Assembly: GCA_021786845.1 (NCBI GenBank)
Contig: JAJYMO010000086.1
Coordinates: 1-64,000, forward strand
Direction of reading: 5' to 3'
Source of the DNA: Pseudomonadota bacterium
GTDB taxonomy: Bacteria; Pseudomonadota; Gammaproteobacteria; Burkholderiales; Sulfuriferulaceae
Length of the DNA stretch: 64,000 bases
Below are positions 22,372-35,920 of the stretch, piece by piece. The stretch's first letter is position 1. The number at the start of each line of letters is the position of its first letter. The notes beneath the pieces were generated by a model. That model was not told the DNA's origin and searched no databases. It was given only the letters and a program-made list of their open reading frames with translations. The position numbers and the translations under genes were made by a program.

Positions 22372-22777
22372 TCATCCGGACAACAAAAGTAGTTTTAAGC
22401 GGTAACTTCGCTGCAGCCAGACGGAATGCTTCACGTGCTGTAGTCTCATCAACGCCGTCCATTTCATACAGCATTTTTCCAGGCTGTATTTCTGCAACGT
22501 AATATTCAGGATTACCCTTACCATTACCCATACGAACTTCAGCAGGTTTTTGTGAAATAGGCTTGTCTGGAAATATTCTGATCCAGATACGTCCACCACG
22601 TTTAATATGCCGGGTCATTGCACGACGCGCTGCTTCAATCTGCCGAGAGGTTAACCTTCCACGACCAATTGATTTCAATCCAAATTCGCCGAAACTAACC
22701 AAATTACCCCTTGTTGCAATACCGGTATTTCGACCTTTTTGTTCTTTCCGGTACTTTCTTCTAGCTGGCTGCAGCAT
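22361..22777 (-). CDS. rplP: 50S ribosomal protein L16
   Basis: [25 protein letters not shown]. Confidence 0.98.
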   Translation of the reverse strand: MLQPARRKYRKEQKGRNTGIATRGNLVSFGEFGLKSIGRGRLTSRQIEAARRAMTRHIKRGGRIWIRIFPDKPISQKPAEVRMGNGKGNPEYYVAEIQPGKMLYEMDGVDETTAREAFRLAAAKLPLKTTFVVRMIGG

Positions 22778-23474
22778 GTTTAACTCCTGGCTTCTTTACT
22801 CGCTTTTCAGGTTCCGCAGTATGGATTGGGGCTGGCAATTCACCTTTGCCCAGGACATCACCTTTATAGACCCAAACCTTTACCCCAATAATGCCATAAG
22901 TGGTTTTGGCTTCATAAAAACCATAATCAATGTCAGCACGCAAAGTATGCAAAGGTACCCGCCCTTCACGATACCATTCGGTACGAGCAATTTCTGCGCC
23001 ATTTAAACGACCGGAACTCATAATTTTGATGCCTTGAGCACCCAGTCGCATCGCATTTTGCATCGCACGCTTCATTGCGCGGCGAAACATAATCCGTTTT
23101 TCAAGCTGGCCTGCTATATTGGCCGCAATAAGTTGTGCGTCCGTTTCGGGCTTGCGAACTTCCTCTATCGAAACATGAACAGGAACGCTCATCATCTTCT
23201 GCAATTGAGCTTTCAGCGCCTCAATATCTTCGCCCTTCTTACCAATGACAATCCCTGGCCTCGCGCTATATATTGTGATACGAGCATTTTTTGCAGGGCG
23301 TTCAATGATGATTTTACTGACAGAAGCATTTGCGAGTTTCTTTTTCAAAAATTCGCGCACCTTGATATCTTCATTCAAGTTCTCAGCAAAATTCTTACTG
23401 CTTGCGTACCAACGTGAAGTCCAATTATGGTTTACGCAAAGCCTAAGTCCTATTGGATGTATTTTCTGACCCAT
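22761..23474 (-). CDS. rpsC: 30S ribosomal protein S3
   Basis: [24 protein letters not shown]...KH domain. Confidence 0.98.
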   Translation of the reverse strand: MGQKIHPIGLRLCVNHNWTSRWYASSKNFAENLNEDIKVREFLKKKLANASVSKIIIERPAKNARITIYSARPGIVIGKKGEDIEALKAQLQKMMSVPVHVSIEEVRKPETDAQLIAANIAGQLEKRIMFRRAMKRAMQNAMRLGAQGIKIMSSGRLNGAEIARTEWYREGRVPLHTLRADIDYGFYEAKTTYGIIGVKVWVYKGDVLGKGELPAPIHTAEPEKRVKKPGVKHAAAS

Positions 23475-23483
23475 TTTGGTTCC

Positions 23484-23816
23484 TTATTTATCGCCAACGG
23501 TGATAACAATGTGACAAGTTTGCTTAACAATGCGATTGCCACGCCCCTTTGCTCGCGCGATAAACCGCTTCATCACCGGGCCTTCATCAACCGTAATCAC
23601 AGCCACTTTTAGATCATCAATATCGGCACCATCATTATGCTCAGCATTCGCTATCGCTGATTCAAGTACCTTCTTAATCACAAAAGCAGCCTTTTTCGGA
23701 CTGAATCTTAAAATATTTAGCGCTTTATCGACAGCCAACCCACGAATCTGGTCAGCAACCAAACGGCCTTTCTGGGCCGACAAATGTGATCCACGCAGTA
23801 CAGCAGAAACTCTCAT
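23484..23816 (-). CDS. rplV: 50S ribosomal protein L22
   Basis: L22; [21 protein letters not shown]. Confidence 0.98.
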   Translation of the reverse strand: MRVSAVLRGSHLSAQKGRLVADQIRGLAVDKALNILRFSPKKAAFVIKKVLESAIANAEHNDGADIDDLKVAVITVDEGPVMKRFIARAKGRGNRIVKQTCHIVITVGDK

Positions 23817-23824
23817 GTCATGTC

Positions 23825-24100
23825 CTATTTCTTAGCTTTCTTGTCTGCAGCATGACCCTTGAAAGTACGAGTCAATGAAAATTCACCCAGTTTATGACCT
23901 ACCATATTTTCGGATATAAACACAGGGATGTGTTGTTTGCCATTATGAACAGCGATCGTCATACCAATGAAATCCGGTAGAACAGTTGAACGGCGCGACC
24001 ATGTTTTAATAGGCCGCTTGTCACTGGTAGCACGAGCTGTATCAACTTTTTTTTGCAAGTGGGCATCCACAAAGGGGCCCTTACTAATAGAACGTGGCAT
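23825..24100 (-). CDS. rpsS: 30S ribosomal protein S19
   Basis: [20 protein letters not shown]. Confidence 0.98.
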   Translation of the reverse strand: MPRSISKGPFVDAHLQKKVDTARATSDKRPIKTWSRRSTVLPDFIGMTIAVHNGKQHIPVFISENMVGHKLGEFSLTRTFKGHAADKKAKK

Positions 24101-24110
24101 AAATTAACCC

Positions 24111-24938
24111 TTATCGTTGAGTGCGACGACGCACAATCATGCTATCAGTCCGCTTGTTGCGGCGAGTACGGAACCCTTTGGCTGGAACCCCCCATGGACT
24201 AACAGGATGACGACCCGCAGCGGTCTTACCTTCACCACCACCGTGAGGGTGATCAACAGGATTCATGACCACACCGCGCACAGTCGGACGAATACCACGC
24301 CACCTGGTTGCACCTGCTTTTCCCAAAGAGCGCAATGAATGCTCTTCATTACCTACTTCACCAATGGTAGCGCGGCAGTCCACATGCACTTTCCGTATTT
24401 CGCCAGACCTTAATCGCAGTTGGGCGTAAGCACCTTCCCGGGCCAACAGTTGAACCGATGTGCCGGCTGATCGAGCCAGTTGCGCACCTTTACCCGGCAG
24501 CATTTCAACGCAGTGAATCGTACTCCCTACAGGAATATTACGAAGCGGTAATGCATTACCCGACTTAATCGGGGAATCAGATCCGTTCATAATTTGCCCG
24601 CCGACAGCAACCCCTTTGGGCGCTATAATGTAACGGCGTTCTCCATCGGCATAACACAACAATACAAGGTTAGCTGATCGGTTTGGATCGTATTCTATCC
24701 GTTCGACTTTTGCTGGCACCCCATCCTTGTCACGTTTGAAATCAACAATACGGTGATGTTGTTTATGACCGCCGCCCATATGACGAACGGTAATATGTCC
24801 ATTATGGTTACGACCGGCTGTCTTAACTTTTTTCTCGACCAGAGACGCGATCGGGCGTCCCTTGTGCAAACCTGGCGTCACAACCTTGACAACGGCACGA
24901 CGACCAGGTGAAGTGGGTTTTACTTTAACAAGCGCCAT
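24111..24938 (-). CDS. rplB: 50S ribosomal protein L2
   Basis: [19 protein letters not shown]...[18 protein letters not shown]. Confidence 0.98.
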   Translation of the reverse strand: MALVKVKPTSPGRRAVVKVVTPGLHKGRPIASLVEKKVKTAGRNHNGHITVRHMGGGHKQHHRIVDFKRDKDGVPAKVERIEYDPNRSANLVLLCYADGERRYIIAPKGVAVGGQIMNGSDSPIKSGNALPLRNIPVGSTIHCVEMLPGKGAQLARSAGTSVQLLAREGAYAQLRLRSGEIRKVHVDCRATIGEVGNEEHSLRSLGKAGATRWRGIRPTVRGVVMNPVDHPHGGGEGKTAAGRHPVSPWGVPAKGFRTRRNKRTDSMIVRRRTQR

Positions 24939-24941
24939 TTA

Positions 24942-25259
24942 TCACTCCTGATGTCCGTGAGCAAAGTTAATCTCCTGACCAGGCTGGAGACAAACAAAAG
25001 CTTTTTTCCAATTAGAACGACGCCCCATGAATTTTCCAAAGCGTTTGTGCTTACCCTTAACAACCAGGATTTGAACTTTATCAACTTTGACTTTAAACAA
25101 TAATTCGACTGCCGCCTTCACTTCAGGCTTGGTCGCATCGGGCGCGACTTTAAATATGACCTGCTCGTGCTTATCAGCAACATAAGTGCTCTTTTCAGAC
25201 ACTTGAGGAGCCAATATGATTTGCAGCAAACGTGCATCTTTATGGGCATGATTACTCAT
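24942..25259 (-). CDS. rplW: 50S ribosomal protein L23
   Basis: [41 protein letters not shown]. Confidence 0.98.
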   Translation of the reverse strand: MSNHAHKDARLLQIILAPQVSEKSTYVADKHEQVIFKVAPDATKPEVKAAVELLFKVKVDKVQILVVKGKHKRFGKFMGRRSNWKKAFVCLQPGQEINFAHGHQE

Positions 25260-25879
25260 TGAAACATCTCCTCAACTATCTTCACTGCGGCCTCAGTGAT
25301 CACCACGCGATCGTAGCGAATCAAGCTAATCGGATCAACCTGACGTGCTTCCAATACCAGAACAGCATGCAGATTTCGTGAAGCCATCCACAAATTATCA
25401 TCCATTTCGTCAGTAATAATCAGAACGCGCTTATCTATACCCAAGCCTTTCAGCTTTTGCACGACTTGCTTGGTTTTCGGACTATCAACAGCAAATGAAG
25501 AAACGACTGAAAGCCTGTTATCGCTGGTAAGACGGGAAAAAATGGAAGCCATACCCGCACGGTACATTTTACGGTTAATTTTCTGGCTGAAATTCTCTTC
25601 GGGAGAGTTCGGAAATATACGACCACCTCCACGCCAGATTGGGCTGGAAGACATACCAGAACGCGCACGGCCAGTGCCTTTTTGGCGCCATGGTTTAGCA
25701 GTAGTATGACTCACTTCGCCACGGTCTTTTTGCTTGCGATTTCCACTGCGGGCATTGGCCATATAAGCCGTTACAATCTGGTGCACCAGCGGTTCATTGT
25801 ATTCGCGAGCAAACAACGCGTCCGAAACACTTAATTGAGCAGATTTTTCACCTTGCTCGTTAATCATCATCAGTTCCAT
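25256..25879 (-). CDS. rplD: 50S ribosomal protein L4
   Basis: L4; [32 protein letters not shown]. Confidence 0.98.
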   Translation of the reverse strand: MELMMINEQGEKSAQLSVSDALFAREYNEPLVHQIVTAYMANARSGNRKQKDRGEVSHTTAKPWRQKGTGRARSGMSSSPIWRGGGRIFPNSPEENFSQKINRKMYRAGMASIFSRLTSDNRLSVVSSFAVDSPKTKQVVQKLKGLGIDKRVLIITDEMDDNLWMASRNLHAVLVLEARQVDPISLIRYDRVVITEAAVKIVEEMFQ

Positions 25880-26523
25880 TATGCCCCCGCTTTCACACTA
25901 GGGCGAACCACAACATGACCGCCTTTAGATCCTGGCACAGCGCCACGAACAAGCACTAATTGCCGCTCAACATCAACGCGAACCACCTGAAGATTTTGCA
26001 CTGTACGCTTTACGGCACCAAGGTGTCCGGCCATACGTTTACCAGGAAACACACGACCTGGATCTTGTGCCTGACCAATTGAGCCAGCACTGTTGTGCGA
26101 ACGTGAGTTACCATGCGACGCGCGATTCGACGAAAAATGGTGCCGCTTGATCGCACCGGTAAATCCCTTGCCATGCGTCGTCCCCGTGACATCCACATAC
26201 TGACCGGCTTCGAAAATAGTGGGGCTGATGACAGAACCAGAATTTAACGCCGCCAAAGCCTCAGCAGACATCAAAAACTCTTTCTGAATTTCTCCAGCCT
26301 CTACGCCAGCCTTGGCCAGATGCCCAGCTTGAGCACTATTGACTCGCGATGCACGACGCACCCCGAAAGTGATTTGAACTGCATTATACCCATCGACTGC
26401 TGCAGATTTTATTTGTGTTACTCGGTTATTTGATACATCCAACACGGTTACCGGGATAGTACTGCCATCCTCAGCGAACAGTCGGGTCATGCCGATTTTT
26501 CGGCCTAACAGACCTAAGCTCAT
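25879..26523 (-). CDS. rplC: 50S ribosomal protein L3
   Basis: [30 protein letters not shown]. Confidence 0.98.
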   Translation of the reverse strand: MSLGLLGRKIGMTRLFAEDGSTIPVTVLDVSNNRVTQIKSAAVDGYNAVQITFGVRRASRVNSAQAGHLAKAGVEAGEIQKEFLMSAEALAALNSGSVISPTIFEAGQYVDVTGTTHGKGFTGAIKRHHFSSNRASHGNSRSHNSAGSIGQAQDPGRVFPGKRMAGHLGAVKRTVQNLQVVRVDVERQLVLVRGAVPGSKGGHVVVRPSVKAGA

Positions 26524-26640
26524 TTTTATTCCTTATTTAAAGGTGCCGATTACAATTGACCGGCTCATTATTGCCAGGCGATACGCCCTGGCGCGTTTTA
26601 AAACTAACCGCTACGCTAGCGATGACATATCACGCAGCAA

Positions 26641-26955
26641 TTAAACTTTAATTTCAACCTCAACACCGGCCGGGAGATCCAGCTTCATCAACGCATCAAC
26701 GGTTTTGTCCGTAGGATCAATAATATCCATCAAACGTAGGTGTGTACGTATCTCAAACTGGTCACGAGAAGTTTTATTGACATGCGGAGAACGAAGCAAA
26801 TCAAAGCGTTCAATTTTTGTCGGCAGCGGAACGGGCCCCTTGACCACTGCACCAGTACGCTTTGCTGTTTCCACAATCTCTAAGGCAGACTGATCAATAA
26901 TACGGTAATCAAAAGCTTTTAGCCGTATACGAATTTTTTGGTTTTTCATTGTCAC
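26641..26955 (-). CDS. rpsJ: 30S ribosomal protein S10
   Basis: [30 protein letters not shown]. Confidence 0.98.
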   Translation of the reverse strand: MTMKNQKIRIRLKAFDYRIIDQSALEIVETAKRTGAVVKGPVPLPTKIERFDLLRSPHVNKTSRDQFEIRTHLRLMDIIDPTDKTVDALMKLDLPAGVEVEIKV

Positions 26956-26992
26956 ACCTTAAAGAACAAATTTTAAATCACGAAAGTGCAAG

Positions 26993-27021
26993 ATTATATC
27001 GTCTTATCTTAATTACCGCAA
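26993..27021 (-). promoter_or_regulatory. Putative sigma-70 promoter for the S10 operon, between tuf and rpsJ
   Basis: Minus strand TTGCGG (27021-27016), 17-bp spacer, TATAAT (26998-26993), about 40 bp upstream of the rpsJ start. Confidence 0.75.
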
Positions 27022-27048
27022 GGAAGACGTGCCCAATAATTAAAAGAC

Positions 27049-28239
27049 CTATGCAATAATTTTTGCCACGACACCGGCGCCGACTGTACGTCCACCTTCG
27101 CGAATCGCAAAACGCAGACCATCTTCCATTGCCACAGGCGCAATCAAAGTCACCGTAACGGAAACGTTGTCACCAGGCATCACCATCTCAACGCCTTCGC
27201 CCAAATCAACCGCACCGGTCACATCCGTCGTACGGAAGTAAAACTGTGGACGATATCCATTGAAAAACGGCGTATGCCGACCACCCTCATCTTTCGACAA
27301 CACATAAATCTCGGCAGTGAAACTGGTGTGTGGCTTGATAGAACCCGGCTTGGCCAAAACCTGACCGCGCTCCACATCTTCACGCTTGGTGCCACGCAAC
27401 AACACGCCCACGTTATCGCCGGCCTGACCTTGATCAAGCAGTTTACGGAACATTTCAACGCCAGTACAGGTGGTCTTAACTGTGGGACGAATACCCACAA
27501 TCTCAACTTCTTCACCCACTTTGACAATACCGCGCTCAATACGACCTGTTACCACCGTACCTCGACCAGAGATTGAAAATACGTCTTCAACCGGCATCAG
27601 GAATGCACCGTCAATCGCACGCTCAGGTTCCGGAATATAGGTGTCCAGCGCATCTGCCAAACGGAAAATAGAGGGCTCACCAATTTCACTCTGGTCGCCT
27701 TCCAGCGCTTTCAGGGCTGAACCAATAATAATTGGCGTATCGTCACCAGGGAAGTCATATTTACTCAACAGCTCACGCACTTCCATCTCGACCAGTTCCA
27801 GCAACTCTGGATCGTCTACCATGTCAGCTTTATTCATATACACAATAATGTAAGGCACACCCACCTGACGGGCCAGCAAAATGTGCTCACGGGTTTGTGG
27901 CATAGGGCCATCAGCAGCCGAAACAACCAGAATTGCGCCATCCATTTGCGCCGCGCCAGTAATCATGTTCTTCACATAGTCAGCGTGACCAGGACAGTCA
28001 ACGTGCGCATAGTGGCGCTTGGCTGTTTCGTATTCAACGTGCGCTGTGTTAATGGTGATGCCGCGCGCTTTTTCTTCAGGCGCCGAATCAATGTCAGCGT
28101 AATTCTTTGCTTCACCGCCAAATTTCCTCGATAAGATCGTCGTCAACGCCGCCGTTAATGTCGTCTTGCCGTGGTCAACGTGACCAATCGTACCTACGTT
28201 TACGTGGGGTTTAGTCCGTTCAAACTTGCCTTTTGCCAT
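27049..28239 (-). CDS. tuf: Elongation factor Tu, copy 1
   Basis: [33 protein letters not shown]; protein identical to copy 2. Confidence 0.99.
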   Translation of the reverse strand: MAKGKFERTKPHVNVGTIGHVDHGKTTLTAALTTILSRKFGGEAKNYADIDSAPEEKARGITINTAHVEYETAKRHYAHVDCPGHADYVKNMITGAAQMDGAILVVSAADGPMPQTREHILLARQVGVPYIIVYMNKADMVDDPELLELVEMEVRELLSKYDFPGDDTPIIIGSALKALEGDQSEIGEPSIFRLADALDTYIPEPERAIDGAFLMPVEDVFSISGRGTVVTGRIERGIVKVGEEVEIVGIRPTVKTTCTGVEMFRKLLDQGQAGDNVGVLLRGTKREDVERGQVLAKPGSIKPHTSFTAEIYVLSKDEGGRHTPFFNGYRPQFYFRTTDVTGAVDLGEGVEMVMPGDNVSVTVTLIAPVAMEDGLRFAIREGGRTVGAGVVAKIIA

Positions 28240-28249
28240 GATATTTTCC
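27053..28249. repeat. Long direct repeat copy A (tuf)
   Basis: Reads identical to 43850-45046 (offset 16797). Confidence 0.92.
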
Positions 28250-28263
28250 CTTACTCAACAAAC

Positions 28264-30354
28264 TTACTTTTTATTGATAATTGCTTCAGCTACATTTTTA
28301 GGGGCTTCAGCATAATGTTTAAATTCCATACTATAGGTAGCGCGGCCTTGCGACATTGATCGCAGTGTGGTCGAGTAACCAAACATTTCAGCCAGCGGCA
28401 CCTCGGCTTTGATTACTTTCCCTGTCGAATTGTCGTCCATGCCCTGAATCATGCCGCGCCGTGAAGACAAATCACCCATCACGTCACCCATGTAATCTTC
28501 CGGGGTTTCGACTTCAACCGCCATCATCGGCTCCAGCAGCACCGGACTAGCTTTCCGCATCCCGTCTTTAAACGCAAACGAGGCAGCCATTTTAAAAGCA
28601 TTTTCATTCGAGTCCACATCATGGTACGAACCATCGAACAAGGTCACCTTGACATCGACGACAGGAAATCCGGCAAGCACACCATTAGGCAAAGTCTCTC
28701 TCAAGCCCTTGTCAACAGCCGGAATAAATTCACGGGGAACAGTTCCGCCTTTAATTGCATCAATGAACTCATATCCTTTGCCAGCTTCGTTCGGTTCCAT
28801 TTTAAGCCACACATGACCGTACTGACCTTTACCACCAGACTGCTTGACGAATTTACCTTCAACTTCAACAGACTTACGAATCGCTTCGCGGTATGCCACT
28901 TGCGGTGCACCCACGTTGGCCTCCACGCTAAACTCACGCTTCATGCGATCTACGATAATCTCAAGGTGCAACTCACCCATACCCGAAATAATGGTCTGAC
29001 CCGTTTCTTCATCGGTGCGCACACGAAACGAAGGATCCTCTTGCGCCAGGCGATTTAACGCCATCCCCATTCTTTCCTGATCGGCCTTTGTTTTAGGCTC
29101 CACCGCAACGTGAATAACCGGCTCCGGGAATATCATTCGCTCAAGAATCACTACATCTTGCGGAATACACAGGGTATCACCTGTTGTCGCATCCTTTAAA
29201 CCAACCGCTGCCGCGATATCACCGGCATGCACTTCCTTAATTTCAGTACGCTGATTGGCGTGCATTTGTAAAATACGGCCGATGCGTTCCTTTTTACCCT
29301 TAATTGGGTTGTAAATAGTATCTCCGGAATTCAGCACACCAGAATAGACGCGGAAGAAAATCAATTGACCTACAAATGGATCCGTCATGATTTTAAATGC
29401 TAAAGCTGAAAATGGCTCGCTATCTTCCGGCTTACGTTCAACGATAGTGCCGTTTTCCATCTCCCCCTTCACTGGCGGAATATCGGCTGGCGAAGGCAAA
29501 TAATCAATCACCGCATCCAGCATGGCTTGAACACCTTTATTTTTAAAGGCAGAACCACACAACATCGGCACAATTTCACCAGCAAGGGTCCGTGACCGAA
29601 TGGCTGCCTTAATTTCTGCAACCGATAAGCCACCTTCTTCAAGGTATTTGTTCATGAGTTCTTCTGTGGCTTCTGCCGCAGCTTCAATCAGCTTTTCACG
29701 CCACAGTTCGCATTCGGCTTGCATCTCTGCCGGAATTTCACGCTCTTCGAACTTCATCCCCTGGGATGAATCATCCCAAAAAATGGCTTTCATCTTGATT
29801 AAATCAACCACACCTTCAAATTTATCTTCTGCGCCAATTGGCAACTGCAGAGGCACAACATTAGCCTTCAGACGCGAGCGCATCTGGTCATGCACTTTCA
29901 GAAAGTTTGCGCCTGTGCGATCCATCTTGTTCACAAAAGCCAGACGAGGCACTTTGTACTTATTGGCCTGACGCCATACTGTTTCAGATTGTGGTTGCAC
30001 ACCGCCCACTGCACAGTAAACCATGCATGCGCCGTCCAAAACCCGCATTGAACGCTCAACTTCGATCGTAAAATCAACGTGTCCCGGGGTATCAATAATA
30101 TTGATATGATGCTCTGGATAACTGTTGTCCATACCACGCCAGAAGCAGGTTGTTGCAGCCGAGGTAATGGTAATTCCCCTCTCCTGCTCTTGCTCCATCC
30201 AATCCATCGTCGCCGCACCATCATGCACTTCGCCGATTTTATGCGAAACGCCGGTGTAGTACAAAATACGTTCTGTTGTTGTGGTTTTACCTGCATCAAT
30301 GTGCGCGCTGATGCCGATGTTACGGTAACGTTCTATGGGGGTTTTACGAGCCAC
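28264..30354 (-). CDS. fusA: Elongation factor G
   Basis: [38 protein letters not shown] start inferred by homology, ORF remains open to 30396. Confidence 0.96.
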   Translation of the reverse strand: MARKTPIERYRNIGISAHIDAGKTTTTERILYYTGVSHKIGEVHDGAATMDWMEQEQERGITITSAATTCFWRGMDNSYPEHHINIIDTPGHVDFTIEVERSMRVLDGACMVYCAVGGVQPQSETVWRQANKYKVPRLAFVNKMDRTGANFLKVHDQMRSRLKANVVPLQLPIGAEDKFEGVVDLIKMKAIFWDDSSQGMKFEEREIPAEMQAECELWREKLIEAAAEATEELMNKYLEEGGLSVAEIKAAIRSRTLAGEIVPMLCGSAFKNKGVQAMLDAVIDYLPSPADIPPVKGEMENGTIVERKPEDSEPFSALAFKIMTDPFVGQLIFFRVYSGVLNSGDTIYNPIKGKKERIGRILQMHANQRTEIKEVHAGDIAAAVGLKDATTGDTLCIPQDVVILERMIFPEPVIHVAVEPKTKADQERMGMALNRLAQEDPSFRVRTDEETGQTIISGMGELHLEIIVDRMKREFSVEANVGAPQVAYREAIRKSVEVEGKFVKQSGGKGQYGHVWLKMEPNEAGKGYEFIDAIKGGTVPREFIPAVDKGLRETLPNGVLAGFPVVDVKVTLFDGSYHDVDSNENAFKMAASFAFKDGMRKASPVLLEPMMAVEVETPEDYMGDVMGDLSSRRGMIQGMDDNSTGKVIKAEVPLAEMFGYSTTLRSMSQGRATYSMEFKHYAEAPKNVAEAIINKK

Positions 30355-30420
30355 TTTGTCAATCCAGTAAAATGCCGACATCGAAATGCCGGCCAATTAA
30401 ATAAAAGTTGTACAAATAAA

Positions 30421-30900
<480 letters not shown>

Positions 30901-30961
30901 TTAAATCTAAATCCGGCTAACACTACACATTGAAGGCGAACACCGCCGAAAAGTGATGTGT

Positions 30962-31339
30962 TTAAGCTTTCTTAGGACGCTTAGCGCCATATTTTGAACG
31001 GCTTTGTTTACGATCCTTCACCCCGGCAGTATCCAGACTGCCCCGAACGGTGTGATAACGCACACCCGGTAAATCCTTCACACGGCCACCACGTATCAGC
31101 ACAACTGAGTGCTCTTGAAGATTGTGACCCTCGCCACCGATATAACTGGAGACTTCAAAACCATTGGTTAGCCTCACCCGCGCAACTTTACGCAATGCGG
31201 AGTTTGGTTTCTTTGGTGTCGTGGTGTAAACGCGCGTACAAACGCCACGTTTTTGTGGGCATGCCTCCAGGGCAGGCACCTTACTTTTTACTCGTTTAGC
31301 GGCTCGCGGTTTACGCACCAGCTGATTAATTGTTGGCAT
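30962..31339 (-). CDS. rpsL: 30S ribosomal protein S12
   Basis: [12 protein letters not shown]...[24 protein letters not shown]. Confidence 0.98.
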   Translation of the reverse strand: MPTINQLVRKPRAAKRVKSKVPALEACPQKRGVCTRVYTTTPKKPNSALRKVARVRLTNGFEVSSYIGGEGHNLQEHSVVLIRGGRVKDLPGVRYHTVRGSLDTAGVKDRKQSRSKYGAKRPKKA

Positions 31340-31447
31340 GCTTTTTCCAATATTTTAAAACTACCTGCCTGACGCCCCGGTGTTGAAACCCAGCCTGAGC
31401 ACAGACCCTTACGAAGCAATGTTTATCGACAATCATCCTTGCTAAAA

Positions 31448-31535
31448 AACCAGTCTGTAGTGCTCAACCTGAGCACTACACGACAAACCATCCAACGAAA
31501 TAAATTTAATCCTGTCTTATCTACGCAGTCTGGTT
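31448..31535 (-). other. Nested inverted-repeat structure in the rpoC-rpsL intergenic region
   Basis: Perfect 11-bp stem TGTAGTGCTCA/TGAGCACTACA (31456-31480) inside outer arms AACCAGACTG/CAGACTGGTT, then T6 on minus strand. Confidence 0.7.
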
Positions 31536-31625
31536 TCAGTATTTCAACACAACTCGCCGAAAACAAAAATCCAAGTTAAATCTCTTCACCGCACACAATG
31601 CTGGGCAAATGAAGAGTATTCTTTT

Positions 31626-31655
31626 AAAAAAGTGATGAATTATAGTACCCATCAC
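31626..31655 (-). terminator. Intrinsic terminator of rpoBC operon
   Basis: Minus strand GTGATG-ggtactataatt-CATCAC-TTTTTT, just after the rpoC stop. Confidence 0.88.
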
Positions 31656-31663
31656 CGAACACG

Positions 31664-34600
31664 TCAAGCCTGAGGCGCTCCATCAGCAACCACTTCTTGA
31701 TAAAACACTTCCTCATCGACAAAAATGTCACGTTCTGACACAGGTTGGCGCCGTGTTTTATGGTAGGCCAACCCAGTACCTGCGGGAATCAAACGACCCA
31801 CAATCACGTTCTCCTTCAAACCTCGCAACTCGTCACGCTTGCCCATAATTGCGGCTTCAGTCAATACGCGCGTGGTTTCCTGGAAGGAAGCCGCCGAAAT
31901 AAATGAATCTGTCGACAACGAGGCTTTTGTAATACCCAACAAAATATTGGCGTAAACCGCCGGTTCCTTACCCTCTGCAACCATACGTTCATTTTCAATC
32001 AGCGTGTCAGCGCGTTCTACCTGCTCACCCTGAATGAAACGGGTATCACCTGCATCAATGATGTTCACACGGCGTAACATCTGCCTTACGATCACCTCAA
32101 TGTGTTTATCGTTAATTTTCACGCCTTGCAAACGATAGACCTCTTGCACTTCATCAGCAATATAGCGCGCTAACGATTCAATGCCTTTGAGCGCCAGAAT
32201 ATCATGCGGGTCAACAGGGCCATCAACAATCATTTCGCCCTTATTGACCACTTGTCCATCATGGGCCATGACATGCTTTTCTTTCGGGATCAGATATTCA
32301 TGGCTGATACCATCCAGATCGGTAATCACTAACCTTTGTTTGCCTTTTGTATCCTTACCGAATGAAATGGTTCCTGTTACCGGTGCCAACACACCCGCAT
32401 CTTTTGGTGAACGCGCTTCAAACAACTCCGCAACACGTGGCAGTCCGCCCGTAATATCACGGGTTTTATGTGTCTCTTGCGGGATTCTTGCCAACACTTC
32501 ACCCACACCCACCTGTTGACCATCTTTTACCGTGATCAAGCAACCAATCTGGAAAGTGATATTGACAGCGATATCAGTTTCAGCAATTTTAATTTCTTGC
32601 CCCGATTCGTCCAGCAATTTAACCTGGGGACGCAAACCTTTGCTGGCAGCGCCCACTCTGCGTTTTGGATCAATGACCACCAGCGTCGACAAACCGGTCA
32701 CTTCGTCAATTTGTTTTGCAACGGTGGCGCCTTCTTCCACATTTTCGAAGCGAACCACACCAGCATACTCAGTAATGATCGGACGTGTATGTGGGTCCCA
32801 CATGGCTAAAATTTGTCCTGCTTTAATTTTTTCGCCATCCTTAATGGTCAAGGTGGCGCCATAAGGGACTTTATGACGTTCACGTTCACGTCCTGCTTCG
32901 GTCATAATCAGTATCTCGCCACTTCGGGCGATAGCAATTAATTCACCTTTCGCACTGGTGACATAACGCATGCTCGGGCTATATAACACTGTACCGGCAG
33001 ATTTGGATTCCAACTGGCTGGCAACAGCTGAACGCGATGCCGCGCCACCGATATGAAAGGTGCGCATCGTCAGCTGCGTACCAGGTTCGCCAATGGATTG
33101 CGCTGCAATCACACCCACCGCCTCACCCACATTGACAAGTTGTCCTCGTCCCAAATCGCGTCCATAACACTTGGCGCAAAGACCAAAGCGGGTAGCACAG
33201 GTCAGCGCAGTTCTCACCTTCACTTCATCGATGGAAAGCGACTCGATATGATCCGCCATCACTTCATCCAGCATCACACCGGCTTCAATCACCGTTTCAG
33301 CCGTTTCCGGGTGCACCACATCCACCGCTGTCACCCGGCCCAGGATACGATCCCGTAACGCTTCAATGACCTCACCGCCATCGACCAATGCCTTAAGCAC
33401 CACACCATCAGTGGTACCGCAATCCGGCTCAATCACCACCAGGTCTTGTGTCACATCCACCAAACGCCGCGTCAAATAACCCGAGTTTGCGGTTTTTAAC
33501 GCCGTATCCGCCAAACCTTTACGTGCGCCGTGAGTAGAAATAAAGTATTGCAGCACATTCAGGCCTTCACGGAAATTGGCCGTGATAGGGGTTTCAATAA
33601 TAGAACCATCAGGCTTGGCCATCAATCCACGCATTCCGGCCAATTGGCGTATTTGTGCAGCTGAACCCCGTGCGCCAGAATCGGCCATCATATAAATTGC
33701 GTTGAAAGACTCTTGTGTCGTCGTTTTCCCTTCGCGATCAACCACGGTCTCCGAACCCAGTTGATTCATCATCGCCTTGGCCACCAAATCACCTGCGCGG
33801 CCCCAAATATCCACAACTTTGTTGTAACGCTCACCCTGGGTAACCAAACCTGAGGTGTATTGCGCTTCAATTTCTTTCACTTCTTTTTCTGAAGTGCTGA
33901 TGATATCCTGCTTTTCCTTGGGTACCAGCATATCATCCACGCAAATGGATATTCCACCTCGGGTTGCATAAGCAAATCCAGTGTACATCAGCTTATCAGC
34001 CAAATGCACCGTATCACGCAAACCGCAACGCCGGAAACTGGCATTAATCAGTCTGGAAATTTCTTTCTTCTTGAGAATTTTGTTAATTAAGCTGAATGGC
34101 AGATCTACCGGCATGATTTCTGACAACAATGCCCGGCCCACCGTGGTTTCATAACGGGTGGTTTTATCAACTTGCTCCCCCTCATCATTGAAGTAAGCTT
34201 CGGTAATGCGGACTGTGATTTTTGCATTCAAGTCCACTTGCCGGGACTCATAAGCACGCGACACCTCATCCACATTGGCGAACATCATGCCTTCACCGTT
34301 GGCATTGACGCGCTCTCGGGTCATGTAATACAGACCGAGCACGATGTCCTGCGACGGCACGATAATCGGTTCTCCGTTTGCAGGCGACAACACATTGTTG
34401 GACGCCAACATCAGCGTCCGCGCCTCCATCTGCGCTTCGAGCGACAAAGGCACGTGAACAGCCATTTGGTCACCATCAAAGTCAGCATTGAACGCAGCGC
34501 AAACCAGGGGGTGCAATTGAATCGCTTTGCCTTCAATCAAGATGGGTTCAAACGCTTGAATACCCAAACGGTGCAAAGTTGGCGCACGATTTAACAGCAC

Positions 34601-35860
34601 AGGATGTTCACGAATCACATCCTCAAGCATATCCCATACGACTGGGTCTTCGCTTTCGACCATACGCTTGGCAGCCTTAATGGTCGTGGCCAGGCCCAAC
34701 ACTTCCAACCGGTTAAAGATAAACGGTTTAAACAGTTCCAAAGCCATTTTCTTGGGCAATCCACATTGATGGAGACGCAACTGCGGCCCCACCACAATGA
34801 CGGAACGACCGGAATAATCCACACGTTTGCCCAGCAGGTTTTGACGGAAACGTCCGCCCTTACCTTTAATCATGTCGGCAAGCGATTTCAATGGGCGCTT
34901 ATTGACACCTGTCATGGCTTTACCGCGACGACCGTTATCCAGCAAAGAGTCGACCGCTTCCTGCAACATGCGCTTTTCGTTGCGTACAATAATTTCTGGC
35001 GCCTTCAGTTCAAGCAAGCGCTTAAGGCGGTTATTACGATTGATGACCCGACGATACAAATCATTGAGATCTGACGTTGCAAAACGCCCCCCGTCAAGCG
35101 GGACCAAGGGACGCAATTCGGGTGGCAAAACAGGCAATACTTCCAACACCATCCATTCAGGTTTAATGCCTGATTTTTGAAAACCTTCAATCACTTTCAA
35201 ACGTTTGGATAATTTTTTGATTTTAGTATCCGAACCTGTTTTCGTCATGTCAGAACGAATCGTTTCCAGCTCAGACACCACATCGATCGTCTTCAACAGT
35301 TCACGCACACCTTCGGCGCCCATGCTGGCGCGAAATTCATCACCAAACTCATCCTGCTTTGCCAAAAAATCTTCTTCGAGCAGTAATTGGCCACGAAGCA
35401 AAGGGGTCATACCAGGATCAGTCACCACATAGGCTTCAAAATAAAGCACCCGCTCAATATCCCGCAAGGTCATGTCCAGAACCATACCCAGACGCGAAGG
35501 CAATGACTTCAGAAACCAAATATGCGCAACCGGGCTAGCAAGTTCAATGTGGCCCATACGATCACGGCGCACTTTTGACAAGGTGACTTCAACGCCACAC
35601 TTTTCACAGATGACACCCCGGTGTTTGAGACGCTTATATTTTCCGCACAAACACTCATAGTCTTTCACCGGACCAAAAATTTTTGCGCAAAACAAACCAT
35701 CGCGTTCCGGCTTAAAAGTTCGATAGTTAATGGTTTCAGGTTTTTTGACTTCACCATATGACCAGGAACGAATTTTTTCCGGTGATGCAAGACCGATTTT
35801 AATCGCATCAAATTCTTCTTCTTGTGTGACTTGTTTAAACAGATCCAGTAAAGCTTTCAT
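31664..35860 (-). CDS. rpoC: RNA polymerase beta' subunit
   Basis: 1398 aa; [20 protein letters not shown]. Confidence 0.99.
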   Translation of the reverse strand: MKALLDLFKQVTQEEEFDAIKIGLASPEKIRSWSYGEVKKPETINYRTFKPERDGLFCAKIFGPVKDYECLCGKYKRLKHRGVICEKCGVEVTLSKVRRDRMGHIELASPVAHIWFLKSLPSRLGMVLDMTLRDIERVLYFEAYVVTDPGMTPLLRGQLLLEEDFLAKQDEFGDEFRASMGAEGVRELLKTIDVVSELETIRSDMTKTGSDTKIKKLSKRLKVIEGFQKSGIKPEWMVLEVLPVLPPELRPLVPLDGGRFATSDLNDLYRRVINRNNRLKRLLELKAPEIIVRNEKRMLQEAVDSLLDNGRRGKAMTGVNKRPLKSLADMIKGKGGRFRQNLLGKRVDYSGRSVIVVGPQLRLHQCGLPKKMALELFKPFIFNRLEVLGLATTIKAAKRMVESEDPVVWDMLEDVIREHPVLLNRAPTLHRLGIQAFEPILIEGKAIQLHPLVCAAFNADFDGDQMAVHVPLSLEAQMEARTLMLASNNVLSPANGEPIIVPSQDIVLGLYYMTRERVNANGEGMMFANVDEVSRAYESRQVDLNAKITVRITEAYFNDEGEQVDKTTRYETTVGRALLSEIMPVDLPFSLINKILKKKEISRLINASFRRCGLRDTVHLADKLMYTGFAYATRGGISICVDDMLVPKEKQDIISTSEKEVKEIEAQYTSGLVTQGERYNKVVDIWGRAGDLVAKAMMNQLGSETVVDREGKTTTQESFNAIYMMADSGARGSAAQIRQLAGMRGLMAKPDGSIIETPITANFREGLNVLQYFISTHGARKGLADTALKTANSGYLTRRLVDVTQDLVVIEPDCGTTDGVVLKALVDGGEVIEALRDRILGRVTAVDVVHPETAETVIEAGVMLDEVMADHIESLSIDEVKVRTALTCATRFGLCAKCYGRDLGRGQLVNVGEAVGVIAAQSIGEPGTQLTMRTFHIGGAASRSAVASQLESKSAGTVLYSPSMRYVTSAKGELIAIARSGEILIMTEAGRERERHKVPYGATLTIKDGEKIKAGQILAMWDPHTRPIITEYAGVVRFENVEEGATVAKQIDEVTGLSTLVVIDPKRRVGAASKGLRPQVKLLDESGQEIKIAETDIAVNITFQIGCLITVKDGQQVGVGEVLARIPQETHKTRDITGGLPRVAELFEARSPKDAGVLAPVTGTISFGKDTKGKQRLVITDLDGISHEYLIPKEKHVMAHDGQVVNKGEMIVDGPVDPHDILALKGIESLARYIADEVQEVYRLQGVKINDKHIEVIVRQMLRRVNIIDAGDTRFIQGEQVERADTLIENERMVAEGKEPAVYANILLGITKASLSTDSFISAASFQETTRVLTEAAIMGKRDELRGLKENVIVGRLIPAGTGLAYHKTRRQPVSERDIFVDEEVFYQEVVADGAPQA

Positions 35861-35920
35861 ATAGTCCTCCCGTGAAGCACCTACAGGTGCGGGGTGAATG
35901 ACTTCACCCCGGGTTCATCA

